A program made the translations under genes and the position numbers. This document shows, one piece after another, positions 32,663 through 38,756 of a stretch of 38,756 nt of DNA (position 1 is its first letter; the number at the start of each line of letters is the position of its first letter). The stretch is from CAVZLD01 sp964522605 (GTDB lineage: Bacteria; Planctomycetota; Planctomycetia; Pirellulales; Pirellulaceae): assembly GCA_964522605.1 (NCBI GenBank), contig CAZFWV010000028.1:1-38756 (forward strand), read 5' to 3'. The notes beneath the pieces were generated by a model that saw nothing but the letters and a program-made list of their open reading frames with translations, searched no databases and was not told the origin of the DNA.

Positions 32663-33027
32663 GTTGGACGGAAACCCGATCGCTGGTTCGCCAGCTTCGT
32701 TGAGACCGGTATAATGCCGACAATCGAACTCTGGTTGATTGGCGTTCCAGGCCGTGATGGCGGGCTGCGCTGCGAAGTTGGATGGTGGCGGGCTTTCCGA
32801 CTTGATTCGGGTGGCTGAGCCGCGCGGCCGTGAAGTCGCTTCATCCTGACGACGGACGGCGATGTCATCCACCGACCGGTGCGATTCACGTTCAGAAACC
32901 GATTCGCCGACTCGCGACTGACGTAAGTTTTCACAGACTGCGCCCACTCGGGCTTGCTTCGCCGTCGAGCTTTCCCCGTTACGTGACGGTGTTTTCCGAT
33001 CCTTGACTTCCGACCCGTGTTTTTCCG
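32663..33027. other. Intergenic region, 365 bp, nothing recognised
   Basis: It lies between the B3/4 gene and ppk on the plus strand. No protein-like frame or strong hairpin is evident. It presumably carries the ppk promoter; phosphate-regulon (Pho box) direct repeats were looked for by eye and not seen. Confidence 0.5.
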
Positions 33028-35220
33028 ATGAGCAAGACAAAAGCAAATCAACAGGCATTCCAGCCGGACCACTACATCAATCGCGAGCTTAGTTGGCTGG
33101 AGTTTAATGCGCGAGTTCTCGAGGAAGCGCAGGATCCCACGACGCCGTTGCTGGAACGAGTTAAATTCCTGTCGATCTTCAGTTCGAACCTGGATGAGTT
33201 CTTCATGGTGCGCGTCGCGGGACTCCGCGAACAGGCTTTCGCTTCCGAGGCGCCGCAGGACTATAACCCAGACGGACTCAAGGCGATTTCCCAGTTGCGG
33301 CACATCTCGGCGCGGACGCGACAGCTGGTCGTCGATGAGTACCGCTGCTGGTCGGATTCCGTCCTCCCCGCATTGGCTCAGGAGGGGATTGTGCTCGCCC
33401 CGCTGACCGAAGTGAAGAACACGTCTCATTTGGATAAGTTCTTTCAAGAGACGGTGTTTCCAATCATCACGCCGATGGCGATTGATCCCAGCCATCCCCG
33501 ACCGCGATATCACAATCGCAGTCTTTATATCGGTCTGATGTTGCGTCGTCGCAGCGGAGTTGGTCCAAAGCGGCTGTTCGCTGTCGTCCAGCTGCCGCAA
33601 GTCTTGCCCCGCTTGGTTCGGGCGCACCCCGACGAAAACACGTTTGTGTTTCTCGAAGAGCTCGTGGCCTCGCGTCTGCCGGAGTTGTTTGGGGGGCATG
33701 AAGTATTGACCAGTGCGCCATTTCGGATTACCCGAGATAGCGATCTGGATCTGATCGCGCAGGAAGCGGATGACATGCTGCGGTTGATCGAGGAGCGTTT
33801 GAAGGAACGTCGCCGGAAGGATGCCGTGCGATTGGAAATCGCCCAGCAAGCATCCGACGAGTTAGTTGAGCTGATCGTCGATCAAGAGGAGCTGCGCGTT
33901 GGTTCGCCGCGCGATCCGCAGTCGTACAACGAAGTCTATCGCATTCCAGGGCCACTGGATCTGACCGGCCTGTTAAAGTTGCACAGTCTGCCGGATTGCG
34001 AGCAGTTGCGAGACCTGCCCTTCGTGCCACGCATCTCCACCGGGTTACGGCGACACGGGGAGGATATCTTTTCCGCGATCAGTCGCCGAGATATTCTGCT
34101 GCACCATCCGTACGACGACTTTTCTCCCGTGGTCGAATTCGTGCAGCGGGCTGCCCAAGATCCCGAGGTGCTGGCGATCAAGCAGACGTTGTATCGGACG
34201 AGTGGCGATTCGCCGATTGTCCAGGCGCTGACCGAGGCGGCGGAGGCGGGCAAGCATGTGACCGCCATGGTCGAATTGCAGGCACGATTTGACGAGGAAG
34301 CGAATGTCGGCTGGGCCCGGCGTCTGGAGCAGGCAGGGGTGCACGTCGTGTACGGCTTCATGGATTTGAAGACGCACTGCAAAGTCTCCATGGTCGTGCG
34401 TCAGGAAGATGACGTCGTCAAACGCTACGTGCATTTGGGAACGGGCAACTATCACCCGGCCACGGCGCGCCTGTACACGGACCTCGGGTTATTCACCTCC
34501 GATGAGGACATCGGTGCCGATGCGTCTGCGCTGTTCAACCTTCTGACCGGTTACTCGCAGGGCTACGTCTGGCGCAAGTTGGTCGTCGCACCCACGGATC
34601 TGCATCGTCGCACGATCGAGTTGATTGACGAACAGGCCGAGCTGGCACGTCGCGGAAAGCCGTCGCGAATCTTCGCGAAGTTGAATTCACTCGTCGATCA
34701 CAAGGTCGTTGACGCGTTGTACCGGGCCAGTCAGGCTGGTGTTCCCATCCAGATGGTCGTTCGCGGAATCTGTTGTCTGCGGCCCGGGATCAAGGGGGTG
34801 TCGGAGACCATCCAGGTGACCAGCATCGTCGATCGGTTCCTGGAACATAGCCGAATTTTCGTGTTTGGTCCGGACGAGACCGCGAAGGTGTTTCTCAGCA
34901 GCGCCGACTGGATGCCCCGGAACTTCTATCGTCGAGTGGAAGTCATGTTTCCGATTGAGTCGCCACCGTTGAGGAAACAGATCATCCAGGAATTGTTGCC
35001 GACGTTCCTGCGAGACAATGTTCGCGCGCGGCAATTGCAGTCGGATGGAACGTATGTTCGCGTCAAAGCAAAGCGGGGTGAATCACCGTTCCGCTCGCAG
35101 CAGGAACTGCTGGCGCCCGATGTGCTGCTCGTGCCGCGATCGGTTCCTGCTCGCGCCGTCGAGCAAAACGGTGCACCGCCCGCTCGAGCCAAAAAGAACA
35201 CGCGGTCGAAGTCGTCTTGA
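33028..35220 (+). CDS. ppk: Polyphosphate kinase 1
   Basis: The 730-residue protein is a full-length PPK1 (E. coli: 688), which reversibly builds polyphosphate from ATP. The N-terminal domain starts with INRELSWLEFNARVLEEAQD and FLSIFSSNLDEFFMVRVAGL (about 17-65). The catalytic phospholipase-D-like half includes FVQRAAQDPEVLAIKQTLYRT, VELQARFDEEANVGWARRLE, the autophosphorylated histidine H450 in LKTHCK, the HLGTGNYH motif, and a second conserved histidine H607 in FLEHSRIFVF. The C terminus ends in a basic tail (AKKNTRSKSS) not needed by the family. The ribosome site before the ATG is poor. sixA begins 28 bases downstream on the same strand, so the two are probably one operon. Confidence 0.97.
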   Translation: MSKTKANQQAFQPDHYINRELSWLEFNARVLEEAQDPTTPLLERVKFLSIFSSNLDEFFMVRVAGLREQAFASEAPQDYNPDGLKAISQLRHISARTRQLVVDEYRCWSDSVLPALAQEGIVLAPLTEVKNTSHLDKFFQETVFPIITPMAIDPSHPRPRYHNRSLYIGLMLRRRSGVGPKRLFAVVQLPQVLPRLVRAHPDENTFVFLEELVASRLPELFGGHEVLTSAPFRITRDSDLDLIAQEADDMLRLIEERLKERRRKDAVRLEIAQQASDELVELIVDQEELRVGSPRDPQSYNEVYRIPGPLDLTGLLKLHSLPDCEQLRDLPFVPRISTGLRRHGEDIFSAISRRDILLHHPYDDFSPVVEFVQRAAQDPEVLAIKQTLYRTSGDSPIVQALTEAAEAGKHVTAMVELQARFDEEANVGWARRLEQAGVHVVYGFMDLKTHCKVSMVVRQEDDVVKRYVHLGTGNYHPATARLYTDLGLFTSDEDIGADASALFNLLTGYSQGYVWRKLVVAPTDLHRRTIELIDEQAELARRGKPSRIFAKLNSLVDHKVVDALYRASQAGVPIQMVVRGICCLRPGIKGVSETIQVTSIVDRFLEHSRIFVFGPDETAKVFLSSADWMPRNFYRRVEVMFPIESPPLRKQIIQELLPTFLRDNVRARQLQSDGTYVRVKAKRGESPFRSQQELLAPDVLLVPRSVPARAVEQNGAPPARAKKNTRSKSS

Positions 35221-35248
35221 AGGTACGCCCACGAGGGAGTGAGGACGA

Positions 35249-35746
35249 ATGATGGATCGTCGATTGATTGTGATGCGGCACGCGAAAAGCTCATGGTCGG
35301 ATCCGGCAGCGACCGACCATGAACGGCCTCTGAACGCACGCGGCCGACGCGATGCGCCCCGCGTCGCGGCGCGACTCGCGGAATTGCAGTGGCTGCCGGA
35401 TTGGGTGTTGAGCAGTGATTCCCGCCGGACGCAGGAAACCCTCTCGCATATGCTCGCTGAACTGCCGCCAGAATTGCCCGTGTTCTATACACCGGTCCTG
35501 TATCATGCAGGCATCGAGGCGGTCCAGCAGGAAGTCACGGCAGTCCCCGACGACGTGCAGACGCTGATGCTTCTGGGACACAATCCCGGCTGGGAAGAGA
35601 TGGCCTCTCTCCTCAGTGGAGAAGATGTCATTCTCAAGACGGCCAACGCCGCCCTGCTGATTGGCGAAGCGGAGAACTGGCAACAGGCGTTTCGCCACAC
35701 CGGAACCTGGAAACTCTGGCAGGTCCTGCGCAGCCGAGAACTATGA
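35249..35746 (+). CDS. sixA: SixA-type phosphohistidine phosphatase
   Basis: The 165-residue protein belongs to the histidine phosphatase superfamily, SixA branch. The catalytic RHG-like motif is MRHAKSSW (R10, H11); further marks are the HERPLNARGRRDAP segment, the SSDSRRTQET motif with the second arginine, and the second catalytic histidine in LLGHNPGWEE. SixA removes phosphate from phosphohistidine in HPt-type proteins. In this window the hybrid kinase at 26998-29748 has an HPt domain and could be a target, but that is inference. GAGG lies about five bases before the ATG. The gene follows ppk by 28 bases and its stop lies 10 bases from the stop of the convergent DUF1080 gene. Confidence 0.93.
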   Translation: MMDRRLIVMRHAKSSWSDPAATDHERPLNARGRRDAPRVAARLAELQWLPDWVLSSDSRRTQETLSHMLAELPPELPVFYTPVLYHAGIEAVQQEVTAVPDDVQTLMLLGHNPGWEEMASLLSGEDVILKTANAALLIGEAENWQQAFRHTGTWKLWQVLRSREL

Positions 35747-35756
35747 CTCGGATTGC

Positions 35757-36392
35757 TTACTCAGGTAAAACCTTCACCTTCAGATCCCGAAAATAGACTT
35801 TGCTTTCTGGATCGTGCGCCTGCAACGCAAACGTCCCTGACGAAAGCTGGCGTTCAGGTCGGTTCAGATCGTCTGGTTCTGTGTAATCGCTGATCGTCTT
35901 GCCGTCGATCTTGATGATGATCCGCTTGCCCTGAACGATGATCTCGTATTGAAACCACTCGTTATCCTTGGCCACCGGCTTGAAGTTGTCTTGCACGTTG
36001 TACAAACCACCAGTTTTCTTGGGGTCGGAGTGCGTGTTGTTCACTTGGCATTCGTAGCCTCGGTTCGGCCAGCCCTCTTCCTGATAACGCGTGTGAAAAT
36101 AGATCCCGGAGTTGGCCTTGGGATGGGTCAGCACCTGGGCTTGGAGATGGAAGTTGCGAAAGGACGCATTGCCGTCTTCACCCACGTAGAAGGCATGGGC
36201 CCGCGGCCCATGAACGACGATCATTCCGTCCTCGACTTTGATCGAGTCTGGATTTTCGGCGACTCGCCAGCCACTGAGATCCTTGCCGTTGAACAAGACC
36301 GTCCATTCCTCATTTTCCGCCGCCGTGGTCGACAGACTGATCGAGGCCCAGGTTGCACAAAGCAGGAACAGACAAAAGCAAAAGTATCTCAT
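35757..36392 (-). CDS. DUF1080 (3-keto-disaccharide hydrolase-like) exported protein
   Basis: The protein is 211 residues from the ATG at 36392, chosen over an upstream in-frame start at 36422 because GGGAG lies about nine bases before it and a signal peptide then begins at once (hydrophobic 4-22, cleavage after TTAAA). The single domain shows DUF1080 hallmarks: WTVLFNGKDLSGW near the start, FRNFHLQAQVLTHPKANSGIYFHTRY, the GYECQVNN segment and EWFQYEIIVQGKRI-IKIDGK. The fold is a concanavalin-like jelly roll. Planctomycetes carry many paralogues; some members hydrolyse 3-keto sugars, but specificity cannot be read here. It stands apart from other sugar-processing genes, except for the ROK kinase about 1 kb away. 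Confidence 0.94.
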   Translation of the reverse strand: MRYFCFCLFLLCATWASISLSTTAAENEEWTVLFNGKDLSGWRVAENPDSIKVEDGMIVVHGPRAHAFYVGEDGNASFRNFHLQAQVLTHPKANSGIYFHTRYQEEGWPNRGYECQVNNTHSDPKKTGGLYNVQDNFKPVAKDNEWFQYEIIVQGKRIIIKIDGKTISDYTEPDDLNRPERQLSSGTFALQAHDPESKVYFRDLKVKVLPE

Positions 36393-36522
36393 CGTGGTCT
36401 TCTCCCGACTGCGGTAGAACAAACTTGGTGCCCAGCCAAATGGCCCCTTGATTGTAGCGGGTCCTTCGCCGGAGGTCCCCGGGCCTCGACTTCTTCTGGA
36501 AAAGGCCGTGTAGATTTCTCGG

Positions 36523-37104
36523 TCAGGCAGGACCGGTGTGGCGATCCCTCGGCGCCTGGCGGCTTTGCCCGCTCGGACTGAGGAAGTACATCGCTGCGTA
36601 AACGCGAAAGTCGGTCAACAATCCGGCCGCTTGTTGCTGCGCCAAGAATGCCGGCAGTTCTTCGCATGCGACTTCGTGAACACGAATCTGTTCCGACCCG
36701 GCACCACCCCCCTCGGCGACCCGGCGCAATCCGCGGGCGAGCAGCAGATGGACGCATTCATCCGTTAATCCAGCAGACGAGGCGGCCTCGACCAGGACGT
36801 CAAAACCCGCTGCTTCGTACCCGGTTTCCTCGAGCAGTTCCCGCGCCGCCGCGGCCTGCAGGCTTTCTCCTGCATGTTCCGGTGTGTCGCCGACCAGACC
36901 TGCCGGAAGCTCGATTACCCGGCGACCGACCGGAATCCGATATTGCTCGACCAGGATGATCCGGTCGGCGTCGGTCACCGCAATGATGCCGATCGCTCCC
37001 ATCACGCTCGGGCGCTGGGCGTAGGTCCAGGGTCCTTCCTGGATCAGCCGCAAATAGCGTGTTTCGGCCAGGATCTTCCGGTCGCGAGGCTCGTCAGCGT
37101 TCAT
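36523..37104 (-). CDS. Nudix hydrolase, ADP-ribose pyrophosphatase type
   Basis: The protein is 193 residues from the ATG at 37104, which has AAGGA about seven bases upstream. The open frame extends further to 37518, but that extension is Pro/Arg-rich and overlaps the start of the divergent ROK gene, so it is not used. The N-terminal part contains ILVEQYRIPVGRRVIELPAGL (50-70), typical of ADP-ribose pyrophosphatases. The Nudix helix reads ESLQAAAARELLEETGY (80-96), with the metal-binding REL-EE; the loop between the first Gly and the first Glu is some residues longer than in the textbook box. Such enzymes cleave ADP-ribose or related nucleotide sugars to AMP and a sugar phosphate; the exact substrate is uncertain. 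It may be followed in the same transcript by the DUF1080 gene 130 bases downstream. Confidence 0.92.
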   Translation of the reverse strand: MNADEPRDRKILAETRYLRLIQEGPWTYAQRPSVMGAIGIIAVTDADRIILVEQYRIPVGRRVIELPAGLVGDTPEHAGESLQAAAARELLEETGYEAAGFDVLVEAASSAGLTDECVHLLLARGLRRVAEGGGAGSEQIRVHEVACEELPAFLAQQQAAGLLTDFRVYAAMYFLSPSGQSRQAPRDRHTGPA

Positions 37105-37475
37105 TCGCGGTCCTTGTTCTCGTTCTGGTCCTGGAGACGGGCGGCTGCGAGGACCGCGCGACATCCACCATCCTCGCCGCACGCCTGACGGTTCAATCGG
37201 ACGGCACGCGGCTGATCCTACTTTCTGGCTGCCTCGGTCGAAAGGTCCATCACGTAGGCCGACCGGCGTAGCCGTTGCGCTCCAATTGCCCTGCGGCAGG
37301 GCAGCTTCTATACTCGGGACTCTTGCCGGCAAGGAGTTCGGACTCCCTCCGGTCAGCCGTTTTTCTCCCGCCACGGGTGCACGAACCAGCCGGGTTTGCG
37401 ATGGGGTCGCCGGACGGTTCCCCTCGTCGGTAGGTTTGGCCTCGGTTCCCCCCACGCCTAGAGAGTCTGTCTCGC
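37105..37475. other. Divergent intergenic region, 371 bp
   Basis: It separates the Nudix gene (minus) from the ROK kinase (plus) and should contain both promoters. I see no recognisable gene, operator or strong hairpin. Confidence 0.5.
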
Positions 37476-38513
37476 ATGTCGGATTCCACCCGGGTCGCCG
37501 CGAGCGACCGCAAACCACCCTACTTCGCCGGCGTTGACGTTGGCGGAACGAATATCAAATTGGGGATTGTGGATGATTTGGGTCAGTCGTTGATCCAGGA
37601 TTCGATTCCGACGGACGAGGAACGTGGGCCGGTCGACGCAATGCAGCGCGTGGCGAAACGGCTGCGTCAGATGATGCAGCAGGTTGGCCTCGCGGCGGAC
37701 GAGATCGTGGCGGTCGGATTGGCGACGCCCGGAACGATGGATATTGCACACGGTCTGCTGCTCCAGCCTCACAATTTGCCGCACTGGTGGGACTTTGAGA
37801 TTCAAGCCTGCCTGCGGGAGTTGTGTGGCAAGCCGGTGTCATTTGCCAACGACGCGAACGCGGCAGCGTTTGGCGAGTTCTGGGTTGGAAGCGGCTCGGA
37901 GTACCACAGTATTGTCCTGTTCACCCTGGGAACGGGAGTCGGTGGCGGGATCATCATCGGCGACTTGTCGATTGACGGGGAGAACAGTCACGGCAGCGAG
38001 TTGGGCCATATGATCATTGACTACAACGATTCGGCCCGGCTGTGCGGTTGTGGTCAGCGAGGCCATTTGGAGGCCTACGCGAGCGCGAAGGGGGTCGTCC
38101 AACGGACTCTGGAGGCGTTGGAGCAGTCGGCGGACAGCTCGCTTCAGGAGCGCTGGAAGCAGGCGGGGGAGATGACCCCCTTGATGGTGGCCGAAGAGGC
38201 GGAGGCTGGCGATGAACTCGCACGGCAGATCGTGTTGGAGACGGCACGATATCTGGGGATTGGGACGGTCAACGTGTTGCACACGGTGGATCCTGCTGCC
38301 GTGATTTTTGGCGGCGCGATGAATTTCGGTGGCCACGATTCGGCGTTGGGGGAAGAATTCCTGGAACGGATTCGAGAGGAAATTCGACAGCGTGCCTTCC
38401 CGACGGTGGCCGACCGCATTCAGGTCGACTTCGCCTCCCTCGAGGGAGATGCCGGTTACATTGGCGCCGCGGGAATTGCACGCGTCGCCTACCAGAAGCC
38501 GGTTGCAGGCTGA
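37476..38513 (+). CDS. ROK-family sugar kinase (glucokinase-like)
   Basis: The 345-residue protein starts with the ATP-binding GVDVGGTNIKLGIVD (about 19-33). It has GLATPGTMD, the catalytic aspartate D126 in FANDANAAAFGE, LFTLGTGVGGGIIIGD and the ROK signature ELGHMIID followed by CGCGQRGHLE (190-199). Zinc in ROK proteins is normally held by a histidine and three cysteines, CxCGxxGCxE; here the third cysteine is histidine H197, which could still bind zinc. There is no N-terminal helix-turn-helix, so it is an enzyme rather than a repressor. The likely reaction is phosphorylation of glucose or a related hexose by ATP. The start at ATG 37476 follows GAGAG by about nine bases. No sugar transporter lies next to it. 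Confidence 0.94.
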   Translation: MSDSTRVAASDRKPPYFAGVDVGGTNIKLGIVDDLGQSLIQDSIPTDEERGPVDAMQRVAKRLRQMMQQVGLAADEIVAVGLATPGTMDIAHGLLLQPHNLPHWWDFEIQACLRELCGKPVSFANDANAAAFGEFWVGSGSEYHSIVLFTLGTGVGGGIIIGDLSIDGENSHGSELGHMIIDYNDSARLCGCGQRGHLEAYASAKGVVQRTLEALEQSADSSLQERWKQAGEMTPLMVAEEAEAGDELARQIVLETARYLGIGTVNVLHTVDPAAVIFGGAMNFGGHDSALGEEFLERIREEIRQRAFPTVADRIQVDFASLEGDAGYIGAAGIARVAYQKPVAG

Positions 38514-38581
38514 CTTCCGCCGGATGGTGCCACTTGGTCTTGGGGAGCGCCGCGGGTGCGCCGTGAACGTTCAGCTTGTCG

Positions 38582-38601
38582 TCGAATTCGTAAGAATTCG
38601 G
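38582..38601 (+). repeat. GNRA hairpin repeat copy
   Basis: TCGAATTC-GTAA-GAATTCGG: an eight-pair stem with a T-G (U.G) closing pair at the base and a GTAA loop, also of the GNRA type. Confidence 0.8.
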
Positions 38602-38701
38602 ACGCATTGCAGATGAGTTGCCCGGAGAAACCGCTCCGGATTCTCAGTATGTGTTTATGCTGCTTGTACTGCGATTTATATCCGAATTTCTCCGTATGTA
38701 G

Positions 38702-38756
38702 CCGAAGTCGTGAGACTTCGGAGGATCGGGGGTGGGATCCGAATTCTCACGAATTC
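38702..38756. repeat. GNRA hairpin repeat pair, second partly outside window
   Basis: 38702-38721 reads CCGAAGTC-GTGA-GACTTCGG, with a compensatory change relative to the family (T-A to G-C) that keeps the stem. 38739-38756 is the opposite-strand form CCGAATTC-TCAC-GAATTC, cut by the window end. GTAGCC precedes the first copy as it does at 23629. The back-to-back layout matches that at 23601-23728. Confidence 0.85.

Larger units (their letters stand above)
38514..38756. other. Intergenic end of window with hairpin repeats
   Basis: No gene is visible after the ROK kinase. The region carries three copies of the GNRA hairpin family, the last truncated by the window edge. Confidence 0.6.

Noticed and set aside
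32542..33849. Minus-strand frame of 435 codons
   Set aside because: It runs antisense through the start of ppk and the end of the B3/4 gene; no recognisable protein features.
37105..37518. N-terminal extension of the Nudix frame
   Set aside because: No homology, overlaps the ROK kinase start, and the internal ATG at 37104 has a good ribosome site and the usual Nudix length.

Overview
The window looks like a chromosomal scaffold piece from a planctomycete, probably of the Pirellulales type. The evidence is a 2805-residue secreted protein with an LEPR-XLL-like N-terminal motif, several lamin-tail domains, a CotH domain and dockerin-like repeats; DUF1571 and DUF1080 proteins; a Ser/Thr kinase with one membrane segment; multi-domain signalling proteins; loose gene packing; and many short palindromic repeats between genes. 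I see no rRNA, tRNA, CRISPR array, transposase or phage gene. Two 100-base N runs (17185-17284 and 22314-22413) show that this is a draft assembly. Organism placement is inferred from gene content only.

Layout: (1) 1-1072, minus strand, a CorA-type channel that runs off the left edge. (2) 1073-1647, a gene-free block of tandem and inverted repeats. (3) 1648-3984, minus, a large MscS-family channel with a signal peptide and a long coiled-coil region. (4) 4418-12835, minus, the giant LTD/CotH/beta-helix/dockerin protein. (5) 13548-15308, minus, a transmembrane Ser/Thr kinase. (6) 15309-16252, gene-free, with a near-ideal sigma-54 promoter at 15801. (7) 16253-17143, plus, a DUF1571 protein, then the first gap. 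(8) 17423-19265, minus, a receiver-like protein whose end overlaps a GT2 glycosyltransferase by 74 bases. (9) 19838-22266, plus, larC and a TlpA-like thioredoxin lipoprotein, then the second gap.

(10) 22788-26927, plus, a PspA/IM30-like coiled-coil protein, a two-domain AAA ATPase, and a receiver-HATPase-FHA protein; a cytosolic hybrid histidine kinase (26998-29748, minus) converges on them. This is the most interesting block. PspA belongs to the ESCRT-III superfamily, and an AAA ATPase encoded directly after it invites comparison with ESCRT-III/Vps4, with a local signalling module beside it. That functional link is inference. (11) 30060-31754, minus, a long-chain acyl-CoA synthetase, divergent from a stand-alone B3/4-domain protein (31988-32662, plus). 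(12) 33028-35746, plus, ppk1 and sixA. (13) 35757-37104, minus, a DUF1080 protein and a Nudix hydrolase, divergent from a ROK sugar kinase (37476-38513, plus).

Repeats: at least four families lie between genes. The best is a 20-base hairpin family (CCGAATTC-GTGA-GAATTCGG) whose copies show a compensatory base-pair change, G.U-type wobbles and mostly GNRA-type loops, suggesting that it acts as a folded RNA. One back-to-back pair fills the whole spacer between the pspA-like and AAA genes.
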